Shown here: piece by piece, positions 1-6,728 of the stretch | How the letters are laid out: the number at the start of each line of letters is the position of its first letter | Position numbering within the stretch: position 1 is the stretch's first letter | From: a virus | Length of the DNA: 20,886 nucleotides | IMG/VR virus record: IMGVR_UViG_3300021197_001074 | Coordinates: 1 to 20,886 of that record | Strand: one strand, 5' to 3' | The notes under the pieces: generated by a model | What the model was told of the DNA's origin: nothing | Databases searched by the model: none | The model's input: only the letters and a program-made list of their open reading frames with translations | Position numbers and translations under genes: made by a program

Positions 1-900
1 GACGAGACGATCGGGCCGGAGGTCAACCTCTGTTCACACTCACATCCTCGGGATGTGTACCAGCTCGTCGCCGACGCGTGCACTGACATGTGCGCTGAGC
101 CCGACGATCACGGCTGGCACAAAAGGTTTCTAACCCACTACGAAGGCGTCATCCCTCGCGGGGTGGTCAAGCGCTCGGTTATGTGTGATCCGTACGGCAT
201 CAGTGCGCACAGCGTCAAGAAGTACGTGATGCAAGAAAAGCACATGCAGTGGATTAAAGAAGAGAAGGAGCAGCGTCTAGCTGCCAGTGCGATGGGTAAC
301 CTAATCTGTCGTGCTAAGGACGTTGCCATGCAACATTGCAACCATGGCAAGAAGTTCGTCCAACTTGTGTGTGGTTGGGTTATGGGTGAGATCGGTACGT
401 CGTTCTCTTGGGTTACGCCCAACGGGTTCACCTGCCGGAATCATTACGACCCACTAGTAATCAAGCCTATCGGCGTTCGTATCTGGAATAAGGACTTTAC
501 TACAGCTGCGAATTACAAGCTCCGATATGGTACATACCAGGATGAAGGTCACGATGATAAGTCTGCCGTGCAGGCTATGTCACCTAACTTCGTCCACTCA
601 CTCGATGCGGCTCATATGAGTCTAGTCGTTGATCGTCTCAGCGACATGGGTATTGAGCACTTCTCTATGATTCATGATTCGTTCGGTGTGATGGCTAACT
701 ATCTGCCAATGCTCCGTGATGTTACCAAGGAGACGTTCTATGACATTCACAACCAAGACCAACTCAAGATTCTTCTCGCGCGTGCCGAAGAGCTCGTCGG
801 CGAACCTCTACCAAGCGGACACCCCGCCTGGGAACACTACAACAAGCGAGGAACCCTCGACATCGCCGAGGTTCTCGAGTCAGACTACCTCTTTGGTTAA
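1..900 (+). CDS. Phage single-subunit RNA polymerase, C-terminal part (T7 gp1-like), 5' truncated by window
   Basis: DNA-directed RNA polymerase that transcribes the phage middle and late genes from phage promoters. Frame 1 is open from the first base, so the true start lies upstream; about 299 residues are visible, corresponding to roughly the last third of T7 RNA polymerase (883 aa). Visible motifs: the O-helix segment VKRSVMCDPYG (Lys codon at 169, Tyr codon at 193; equivalents of T7 K631 and Y639), WVTPNGF, SPNFVHSLDAAH, and the motif C signature MIHDSFG with the catalytic Asp codon at 676-678 (T7 D812 equivalent). The C-terminus, LDIAEVLESDYLFG, aligns with the T7 end LNLRDILESDFAFA, so the 3' end is intact. 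A GTG at 55 is only an internal codon. The next gene appears to start 8 bases before this stop. The family call is secure. Confidence 0.97.
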   Translation, partial: DETIGPEVNLCSHSHPRDVYQLVADACTDMCAEPDDHGWHKRFLTHYEGVIPRGVVKRSVMCDPYGISAHSVKKYVMQEKHMQWIKEEKEQRLAASAMGNLICRAKDVAMQHCNHGKKFVQLVCGWVMGEIGTSFSWVTPNGFTCRNHYDPLVIKPIGVRIWNKDFTTAANYKLRYGTYQDEGHDDKSAVQAMSPNFVHSLDAAHMSLVVDRLSDMGIEHFSMIHDSFGVMANYLPMLRDVTKETFYDIHNQDQLKILLARAEELVGEPLPSGHPAWEHYNKRGTLDIAEVLESDYLFG

Positions 901-1147
901 GGTAGTTTGGGTCGATGCATCTACTCATGGTGGACCCGGTTGGGTCGACCAGGATGATGCCGCAGAGTTCGCTGCGGTAGATCCACCACTCATGTCCACC
1001 GTAGGATATGTGCTGGCTCACGAGGATGAAGGTCCAGAAGGCTGGATCGTCCTCACTGATACGCTTGGCATCGAAGAATGCTCTAGCGTCCACAAGATTC
1101 CGAACTCCATGATTCGGACTATGACATACCTGGAGACTAACCGATGA
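893..1147 (+). CDS. Small conserved-looking phage protein, function unknown (84 aa)
   Basis: No function recognised. The reading frame opens with TTG at 893, giving MVKVVWVDASTHGGPGWVD, and overlaps the RNA polymerase stop by 8 bases, an overlap size seen at three other junctions here. No strong Shine-Dalgarno precedes it, so translation probably depends on coupling; the first in-frame ATG (992) would remove the Trp/Gly-rich N-terminus and leave about 51 aa. The protein is acidic (WVDQDDAAEF, HEDEGPEG) with a central segment resembling a short beta-sheet domain and two adjacent residues E-C near CSSVHKIP. No signal peptide or membrane segment. Proteins with a similar STHGGPGWVD start are, as far as I recall, found in other T7-like phages as hypotheticals. 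The gene is likely real; the start is less certain. Confidence 0.7.
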   Translation: MVKVVWVDASTHGGPGWVDQDDAAEFAAVDPPLMSTVGYVLAHEDEGPEGWIVLTDTLGIEECSSVHKIPNSMIRTMTYLETNR

Positions 1148-1254
1148 CACAGCACTTAGACCCTCGGGGAAATACCCCAGAAAATGATTTTCAATATGAT
1201 CTTTGGGATGATCATGGCGATGACTATGACACTGATACAGAGGAGGATAACTGA
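1144..1254 (+). CDS. Tiny acidic protein (36 aa), function unknown
   Basis: A short frame starting ATG at 1144 inside an ATGA overlap with the preceding stop and ending in a TGATG overlap with the next start. A Shine-Dalgarno GGAG lies at 1132-1135, 8 bases before the start, which supports translation. The product is extremely acidic: 13 of 36 residues are Asp or Glu, with the C-terminal half reading WDDHGDDYDTDTEEDN, and it has no Cys. There is no recognisable domain; it may be unstructured. Its final codons (GAG GAG GAT AAC) also supply the ribosome binding site of the downstream metallophosphoesterase. Acidic miniproteins in phages can mimic DNA or bind host nucleic-acid enzymes, but nothing here shows that function. 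An alternative is that it is only a leader peptide that couples translation. Confidence 0.6.
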   Translation: MTQHLDPRGNTPENDFQYDLWDDHGDDYDTDTEEDN

Positions 1255-1946
1255 TGGCTAGAGTACTTGTGATTGGAGATACGCACTGTCCGGCTATGCT
1301 CGAGGAGTATCCGGACTTTCTGGCTCAAACGTACGACCAGTGGCAGTGCGACAGGGTTGTTCATATCGGCGACCTTGCTGACTTCCACGCGATCAGCTTC
1401 CACCAGAAGCAGTTCGGCCTGGAGTCGATTGAGCGAGAGTTGGATGAGGCTCGCACCCAGGTGGAGCGACTTACCAGTCTCTTCCCTGACGTGGACTACC
1501 TCACGGGTAACCACACCGCTCTGCCAGCAAGGCAGGCGGCAGAGGTTGGCTTGCCGCCAAGCCTTATGCTCTCGCTGTCATCGATACTCGATCTGCCTAA
1601 GGGTTGGACCGTCCATCCTCGGCATTACGATCTCAACATCGAAGGAGTTATCTACCGACACGGAGACAAGGGTCGCAGCAACCAGATTAATGCTGCCTTC
1701 CTTAATGCCCAGAACGAGTTCACCTCACTCGTCCAGGGTCACTTCCACGCTCAAGCCGGCGCCGTGTTTGGTGCCAACCAGCGTGAACGTTACTTCGGCC
1801 TACAGGTTGGATGTGGTACTGATCCACGCTCTGACTACATGGCTTATTCTAACATCTACTCTAAGCGACCCTTGTTGGGTTGCGGAGTTGTACTCGACGG
1901 CGAGTACGCAGCGTTCGAGCCGCTTCTGCTCGAGAACATTCGATAG
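1254..1946 (+). CDS. Calcineurin-like metallophosphoesterase
   Basis: Predicted dinuclear-metal phosphohydrolase of 230 aa. The full family signature is visible in order: GDTH (D9, H11), GDLADFH (D40), GNH (N86, H87), RHGD (H136) and GHFH (H163, H165); these are the residues that bind the two metals and activate the phosphate. The substrate cannot be deduced; family members cleave phosphomonoesters, phosphodiesters, cyclic nucleotides or nucleic acids. The start at ATG 1254 overlaps the previous stop by one base and has GAGGAG upstream, at 1240-1245. Placed between RNA polymerase and the ssDNA-binding protein, it occupies the slot where T7 has genes 1.1-2; a role in nucleotide salvage, RNA end processing or countering a nucleotide-signalling defence is possible but is inference. 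Confidence 0.93.
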   Translation: MARVLVIGDTHCPAMLEEYPDFLAQTYDQWQCDRVVHIGDLADFHAISFHQKQFGLESIERELDEARTQVERLTSLFPDVDYLTGNHTALPARQAAEVGLPPSLMLSLSSILDLPKGWTVHPRHYDLNIEGVIYRHGDKGRSNQINAAFLNAQNEFTSLVQGHFHAQAGAVFGANQRERYFGLQVGCGTDPRSDYMAYSNIYSKRPLLGCGVVLDGEYAAFEPLLLENIR

Positions 1947-1978
1947 TGCGCCTGATGGCTCTTTGAAAGGATTTACCT

Positions 1979-2527
1979 ATGGCAAAGTTTATTACCCCCA
2001 ACCTTACCGTTACGTTCGCCCACCTCATGAAGCCCGACGATAAGTTCGGTGCTGATACCGCTAACTTCAATATCACTGTGACCATGACTGACGAGCTTGG
2101 TGCTCTCATCAAGGATGCAGTCCGGGAAACCGGTGCTAAGAAGGTCAACGGTGTGTGGGAGAATGATGAAGGCATTAAGCAGATCAAGTTCAAGAACCGC
2201 ATTATGGTCAAGGATGGTCAGACCACCTTCCCGTGTGTGGACTCTCAGAACCAGCCTACCCGTCAGTTTGCCGCTGGCAGTGACGTGGTCCGGCTTCTGC
2301 TTAGCCCATCTCTCATCAAGCGAGATAACTCGCTCAGCGTCTATCTCGACGGTGTTCAGATCATCGAGAAGAACTCGACCTTCGGTAACGGTTCGAACGG
2401 AACCGGATTCGAGGCTGTTGAAGGAGGCTTCACTGATGGAAGTGCTCCGACTGCTGACTTTGAAGCGAGCGCTATGGATGAGGAGGATGTCGCCCCTGCG
2501 GAGGGGAGCGATGATCTGCCCTTCTGA
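1979..2527 (+). CDS. Single-stranded DNA-binding protein (T7 gp2.5-like)
   Basis: ssDNA-binding protein of the replisome, 182 aa (T7 gp2.5 is 232 aa). The N-terminal ~130 residues form a likely OB-fold (start MAKFITPNLTVTFAHL), followed by a Gly/Ser/Asn-rich linker and an acidic tail with MDEEDVAPAEGSDDLPF. The last residues DDLPF look like the C-terminal peptide of bacterial SSB (DDIPF) and end in Phe as gp2.5 does; in these families the tail recruits polymerase, primase-helicase and repair proteins. The start ATG has GAAAGGA about 10 bases upstream. Its position directly before the resolvase and primase-helicase matches T7. Family assignment rests on order, size and tail more than on strong residue identity. 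Confidence 0.88.
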   Translation: MAKFITPNLTVTFAHLMKPDDKFGADTANFNITVTMTDELGALIKDAVRETGAKKVNGVWENDEGIKQIKFKNRIMVKDGQTTFPCVDSQNQPTRQFAAGSDVVRLLLSPSLIKRDNSLSVYLDGVQIIEKNSTFGNGSNGTGFEAVEGGFTDGSAPTADFEASAMDEEDVAPAEGSDDLPF

Positions 2528-3027
2528 TGTACGTACCTTCCGGTAAGTGCACAGTTGATATCAAGCCAATCACTAAGTGTGCGCCTCGCACCGTTGCCCG
2601 GGTTGTTAACCAGGGTGCGGTGCGAGGAGGCGCGCGTCCCAAGTTGCATTACAGCACGTACTACGAGGATGGTCCGTACAAGACCTTCCGTGATACGGCT
2701 CCGCAAGCAATCGCTGAAGCAACCAAGGACGTTGATACTTTGTGGGAACCGCTTGACCTCGTACTCACGATCACCGCTGCCATGCCGAAGAGCACTACGC
2801 TACCCTTCCCTAAGGGTGATGTGGATAACTTCAGCAAGAGTATCCTGGATGCCTGCACCACCGCAGAGTTCTGGATCGACGACTGGCAAGTACGTGAGTT
2901 GACTCTCATCAAGGAGTGGGGCGAAGAACATAGCTTCACCCTTGAGTGGAATGTTATACCTAACCTCGCGGATGATTGGCCAGTGTTTGCCAAGCACCGT
3001 GTATCTAAGGAGATGGCCGATGAGTGA
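2527..3027 (+). CDS. RusA-like Holliday junction resolvase (in the position of T7 gp3 endonuclease)
   Basis: Predicted structure-specific endonuclease (166 aa) that cuts four-way DNA junctions. The RusA signature is visible: PKGDVDNFSKSILDA (D98, D100, N101, K104, D108) followed by FWIDDWQVRELTLIKEW (D118/D119), where the acidic residues bind Mg2+ and the lysine is needed for cleavage in RusA. T7 has an unrelated junction resolvase, gp3 endonuclease I, at exactly this place after gp2.5, so this looks like a non-homologous replacement; the likely job is debranching of concatemers before packaging and breaking down host DNA. ATG 2527 overlaps the SSB stop by one base (TGATG). The coding sequence carries a strong predicted stem-loop at 2584-2627, listed separately. 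Confidence 0.9.
   Translation: MYVPSGKCTVDIKPITKCAPRTVARVVNQGAVRGGARPKLHYSTYYEDGPYKTFRDTAPQAIAEATKDVDTLWEPLDLVLTITAAMPKSTTLPFPKGDVDNFSKSILDACTTAEFWIDDWQVRELTLIKEWGEEHSFTLEWNVIPNLADDWPVFAKHRVSKEMADE
2584..2627 (+). other. Strong intragenic stem-loop inside the resolvase gene
   Basis: Bases 2584-2593 are perfectly complementary to 2618-2627 (10 bp, mostly G-C). Inside, 2597-2599 pairs with 2613-2615, and 2601-2604 pairs with 2608-2611 around a three-base loop; 2600 and 2612 form a single mismatch. In total about 17 bp form within 44 bases. There is no U-tract after it, so it is not a typical terminator. It could be an RNase-processing site, a translation pause or a structure limiting RusA expression. 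The pairing is seen; the role is unknown. Confidence 0.5.
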
Positions 3028-3235
3028 CGGTGAATGGCTCAGTGGTAAGAATGACCACAATAGACAGAGGCAAGCTAGACGTCGTGCGTCTGGTGATGCT
3101 GGTAAGGGAGACCAATCTCGGATCTCCAATACTAATAAGTTTAGACTCGGCATGCGCCTGATTCAGCTCGCTGAAGAGGGTAGTAAAGATTCTGATGAAT
3201 ACCGTAAAACCCTTAATGCCTGGAGGAATGCCTGA
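3020..3235 (+). CDS. Small basic hypothetical protein (71 aa)
   Basis: Function not recognised. ATG at 3020 overlaps the resolvase stop by 8 bases; AAGGAGATGG at 3007-3016 provides a Shine-Dalgarno. The frame is open further upstream (to 2942) but that part lies inside the resolvase and lacks a start signal, so 3020 is preferred. The N-terminal half is strongly basic and polar (NDHNRQRQARRRASGDAGKG), suggesting nucleic-acid binding; the second half is probably helical (FRLGMRLIQLAEEG, DEYRKTLNAWRNA). It ends in a TGATG overlap with the primase-helicase gene. Given its neighbours it may be a replication accessory factor, which is inference only. Confidence 0.75.
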   Translation: MSDGEWLSGKNDHNRQRQARRRASGDAGKGDQSRISNTNKFRLGMRLIQLAEEGSKDSDEYRKTLNAWRNA

Positions 3236-4983
3236 TGGACGACACCACTCTCTCTGAAAACGTAGTTGTAGGACGTGAACGCTGCCCCAAGTGTGCAGAC
3301 AATGGTAAGGATAACAGCGGTGACAACCTCGCTCGCTACAGCGATGGTGGTGGCTACTGTTTCTCCTGTCAGTATTTCGAGAAGGGAGATGGCTCGGCCC
3401 CAGCGGTCGAGTCCACTCCCTCCTCGTTCAAGGTTTATCGCGGGGCTATCCGCCATCTCGATGAACGTAAGATTGATACTAAGCCTTGCCGTGTCTACGG
3501 CTACCAGACAGCTGATATCAATAACAAGGAAATCCAGATCGCCAACTACTTCAAGGAAGGTAATCTGGTCGCGCAGCACATGCGTGGTCCCAACAAGCAG
3601 TTCCACTGGGTGGGTTCACCTCGTGGCTGCGAGCTGTTCGGTCAGCACCTGTGGGGAGGCACTAGCAAGAAGATCGTCATCACCGAGGGTGAAGTCGACT
3701 GCTTGACTGTGGCTCAGCTGCAGGATTGTAAGTGGCCTGTTGTCTCTCTCCCTAACGGTGCTGCTGGCGCTGTGCGGGATATCAAGAACAACCTAGCGTT
3801 TGTCAACCGATTCGAGGAGGTCATCCTCATGTTCGATATGGATGACGCGGGACGTAATGCTGCCAAGGCGGTAGCTGACATCCTCCCTCCTGGAAAGGCC
3901 AAGATTGCTTCGCTGCCGTTCAAGGATGCCAACGAGTGTCTCACTAAGGGTAACTCGAAGGCTGTCATTGAAGCTATGTGGAACGCCACGGTGTATAGCC
4001 CTGACGAGATCCTCCACATCAGTGCTGTTACTGAACGTGATCAGGATAGTGCCAACATGAAGGTGTGGCCGTTCCCGTTCAAGAACCTTACCAAGTTCCT
4101 CACGGGACAGCGGTCAGGTGAGATCACGCTGCACGCATCGGGTACTGGCTCAGGTAAGTCTACCTTCCTCCGTGAGCTGGCATACCACCACGCGACCAAT
4201 GGTCGTAAGGTTGGTATGATTATGCTCGAGGAGTCACCTGAGGAGACTATGGATGACATGATCTCGCTCATCATCAACAAGCCGGTCCGCAAGCTGCGGT
4301 CCACTAGGATGATGAACACTCTGCTCGAGCAGATGGGCGAAGAGAAGATCGAGATGGACATCATTGATGACCTGACCGACGAAGAGTATGCCGAAGCCCG
4401 ACGTAAGCTCGGGGATACTGGCATCTACATCTACGATCACCTTGGCAACAATGCCATGAAGAATCTTCTCGCTCGTATGGAGTACATGGCGGTCAGCCTC
4501 GATGTTGACGTCATTATGCTCGACCACATCACGGCAGCTGCGGCTGGCCTGATGAATGTTAATGAGAAGGATATCGATGGCGGTGGCTCTGAGCGCCTCA
4601 TCATCGATGCTATGATGCGAGACATGCGAGCACTCGCTGTCCGTACTGGTGTCCACATCGACGTGGTCAGCCAGCTGAAGAAGACTCAGACTGCCTTCGA
4701 AGAAGGTGCGAGGATCACTATGCAGGATCTTCGTGGCTCCGGTGCTCTCGCGTCGGTGCCCAACACAGTGGTAGCGCTCGAGCGAGATAGGCAGAGCGCT
4801 GACAAGCGTAAGGCTAACACCACTACTGTTCGTGTTCTCAAGAACCGGCTCGATGGTCGAGCTGGTATCGCGAGTGCTATCTACTATAACCACGAGACTG
4901 GACGTATGGAAGAGACCACGTGGGTTGAAGACGAGAAGGGTGAAGTTACCTTCGAGCCTGTTGATCTACCTACCGACTTCTAG
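3235..4983 (+). CDS. DNA primase-helicase (T7 gp4-like)
   Basis: Bifunctional replicative primase and hexameric 5'-3' helicase, 582 aa (T7 gp4A 566 aa). Domains: a zinc-binding site for primer-template recognition (C17, C20, C42, C45); a TOPRIM primase core with EGEVD (E151) and DMDDAG (D201, D203); a linker near 265-280; and a RecA-like helicase with Walker A GTGSGKST (303-310), Walker B VIMLDH (D430), the VVSQLKK sensor segment (Q480) and the motif DLRGSGALASVPNTVVALER. The C-terminus EPVDLPTDF is acidic and ends in Phe; in T7 gp4 a similar tail (ending TDF) docks on the DNA polymerase. The start is ATG 3235 in a TGATG overlap, preceded by TGGAGGAA. I see no clear internal start corresponding to T7 gp4B. 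All catalytic motifs are intact. Confidence 0.97.
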   Translation: MDDTTLSENVVVGRERCPKCADNGKDNSGDNLARYSDGGGYCFSCQYFEKGDGSAPAVESTPSSFKVYRGAIRHLDERKIDTKPCRVYGYQTADINNKEIQIANYFKEGNLVAQHMRGPNKQFHWVGSPRGCELFGQHLWGGTSKKIVITEGEVDCLTVAQLQDCKWPVVSLPNGAAGAVRDIKNNLAFVNRFEEVILMFDMDDAGRNAAKAVADILPPGKAKIASLPFKDANECLTKGNSKAVIEAMWNATVYSPDEILHISAVTERDQDSANMKVWPFPFKNLTKFLTGQRSGEITLHASGTGSGKSTFLRELAYHHATNGRKVGMIMLEESPEETMDDMISLIINKPVRKLRSTRMMNTLLEQMGEEKIEMDIIDDLTDEEYAEARRKLGDTGIYIYDHLGNNAMKNLLARMEYMAVSLDVDVIMLDHITAAAAGLMNVNEKDIDGGGSERLIIDAMMRDMRALAVRTGVHIDVVSQLKKTQTAFEEGARITMQDLRGSGALASVPNTVVALERDRQSADKRKANTTTVRVLKNRLDGRAGIASAIYYNHETGRMEETTWVEDEKGEVTFEPVDLPTDF

Positions 4984-5018
4984 TTCACACTCACTCCTCA
5001 TGATCCGGAGATGTAACG

Positions 5019-6728
5019 ATGAATGTATTTACTTTTGATATTGAGGCTAACGGCCTCGTCAACCTCGAGCTCGACAACAAAGGTCGAGCCAACACCCGGG
5101 CTGATACCGTACACTGTATCGTAGTCACGAACGTGACGACCGGTGAAGTGCACGCAGCTCGACCTGATAACCTGCAGATGGCACTTGATGTGATGGACAC
5201 CGCTGATGTCCTGATCGGCCATAACATCGTAGGTTACGATATCCCTTGCTTGGAGAAGCTGCTCGGCTGGTCGCCTAAGCCGCATACCAAGCTCGTAGAT
5301 ACCCTGGTTGTCGGCAGACTTATGCATCCCGACCGGACCCAGCTTCCGGAAGGATTGAGAGGACACGCTCTCAAGGATTGGGCTAAGTACGCTGGTAACT
5401 TCAAGCAGGACTACGATGCCGGCTGGGAGTTCTACAGTGAGGAGATGCTGGAGTACTGCATCCAAGATGTGGACGCTAACATCTCTATCTACAAGAAGCA
5501 GTTGCCGTGGATTAAGGAGAACTGGAAGCTCGTGAACTTCGAGCAACAGGTCGCCGCGCTCTGCCAGGATATGACCCGTGATGGCTTCGGTTTCAACACG
5601 GAGAAGGGTGAGAAGCTGCAGTACGAGTTCACTGTACGCCGAGCCGAGATCGAGGATAAGCTGCGTGAGTCTTTCCCGGACATCGTTGAAGAGCGGTGGT
5701 CGGACAAGACTGGCAAGCGCCTTAAGGATAAGGTCACGGCATTCAACCCGGGTTCATCCCAGCAGTGGGCATCCCGCCTCAAGGACAAGTACGGCTGGGT
5801 AGCCAAGACTTCCGAGAAGGGTTATCCGATCGTGGATGAAGAGGTGATGAGCAAGCTGAAGTACGAAGAGGCTCAACTCGGCCTCGAATATCGTGAGATC
5901 AACAAGAAGCTCACGATGGTTACTGACTGGCTCATGCGGGTACAGGACGATGGTTGTATCCATGGTCGCACCAACTCGCAGGGTACTGCCACCGGTCGCG
6001 CTTCACACTCACAGCCCAACCTCGCTCAGGTTCCGTCTGATCCACAGTGTCGAGCATTGTTCGGTCCTAACAAGGATGGTTGGGTTCAGGTTGGCTGTGA
6101 CCTCAGTGGTATCGAGCTTCGCTGTCTCGCCCACTACATGGCTGTGTATGATGATGGGGCTTACTCAAACGAGATCCTGTCAGGTGACATCCATACCCAT
6201 AATCAGCAGGCTGCTGGTCTCCCCACTCGACCAAATGCGAAGACGTTTATCTACGCCTTCCTCTATGGTGCTGGTGATGGTAAGATCGGGCAGATCGTTG
6301 GTGGTAATGCCAAGGATGGTAAGCGTCTCAAGGATCAGTTCTTCGAGAAGATCCCTGCGATGAAGAAGCTGGTCGACGCCGTCACCTATAAGACGATGGA
6401 GACTGGTTCGCTCAAGCTCATTGACGGTCGGACTGTGTTGGTCCGATCTCCTCACAAGGCACTCAACACCCTCTTGCAGGGCGCTGGTGCTATCGTTTCC
6501 AAGGCTTGGCTTGTGATCGCCCGCCAGCAGCTCGATGCTGCCGGCCTCGATTACTCGATCATGGCTTGGGTTCACGATGAGCTTCAGGTTTCTTGTCCTG
6601 CCGATGTCGCTCAGCAGGTCGGTGACATTCTCGTGGCTGCGGCTCGCGAGTCTGGTGACCGTCTTGGTTTCCGTTGTCCTGTTGACGCGGAGTTCGACGT
6701 GGGTGCTGATTGGAGTGCGTGTCACTGA
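5019..6728 (+). CDS. Family A DNA polymerase with 3'-5' exonuclease (T7 gp5-like), no thioredoxin-binding loop
   Basis: Replicative DNA polymerase of 569 aa. Exonuclease residues are present: FDIEANG (D7, E9), GYDIP (D74), QDVDANI (D150). Polymerase motifs: the segment TATGRASHSQPNLAQVP, motif A DLSGIELRCLAHYM (D361), O-helix RPNAKTFIYAFLYG (R404, K408, Y412) and motif C WVHDELQV (D520). The C-terminus VGADWSACH matches the T7 end GPNWAICH, so the protein is complete. It is about 135 residues shorter than T7 gp5 (704 aa). Much of the gap is in the thumb, where the T7 thioredoxin-binding insertion would sit: here only about 20 residues link ESFPDIVEE to FNPGSSQQW (residues 218-250). ATG 5019 has GGAG at 5007-5010, 8 bases upstream. 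Processivity is therefore probably achieved without host thioredoxin (inference). Confidence 0.97.
   Translation: MNVFTFDIEANGLVNLELDNKGRANTRADTVHCIVVTNVTTGEVHAARPDNLQMALDVMDTADVLIGHNIVGYDIPCLEKLLGWSPKPHTKLVDTLVVGRLMHPDRTQLPEGLRGHALKDWAKYAGNFKQDYDAGWEFYSEEMLEYCIQDVDANISIYKKQLPWIKENWKLVNFEQQVAALCQDMTRDGFGFNTEKGEKLQYEFTVRRAEIEDKLRESFPDIVEERWSDKTGKRLKDKVTAFNPGSSQQWASRLKDKYGWVAKTSEKGYPIVDEEVMSKLKYEEAQLGLEYREINKKLTMVTDWLMRVQDDGCIHGRTNSQGTATGRASHSQPNLAQVPSDPQCRALFGPNKDGWVQVGCDLSGIELRCLAHYMAVYDDGAYSNEILSGDIHTHNQQAAGLPTRPNAKTFIYAFLYGAGDGKIGQIVGGNAKDGKRLKDQFFEKIPAMKKLVDAVTYKTMETGSLKLIDGRTVLVRSPHKALNTLLQGAGAIVSKAWLVIARQQLDAAGLDYSIMAWVHDELQVSCPADVAQQVGDILVAAARESGDRLGFRCPVDAEFDVGADWSACH

Noticed and set aside
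716-1147. 143-codon frame starting inside the RNA polymerase gene
   Set aside because: The first 59 codons lie in an alternative frame of conserved RNA polymerase sequence; only the part from 893 looks like protein.
2386-2405. Inverted repeat near GNGSNGTG codons of the SSB gene
   Set aside because: Only a 6-bp stem in repetitive Gly/Asn/Ser codons; expected by chance.
3235-3600. Internal start giving a short helicase form as T7 gp4B
   Set aside because: No internal ATG after the zinc site has a convincing Shine-Dalgarno.
4234-4893. 219-codon minus-strand frame inside the helicase domain
   Set aside because: Shadow of the primase-helicase gene, without RBS or recognisable motifs.
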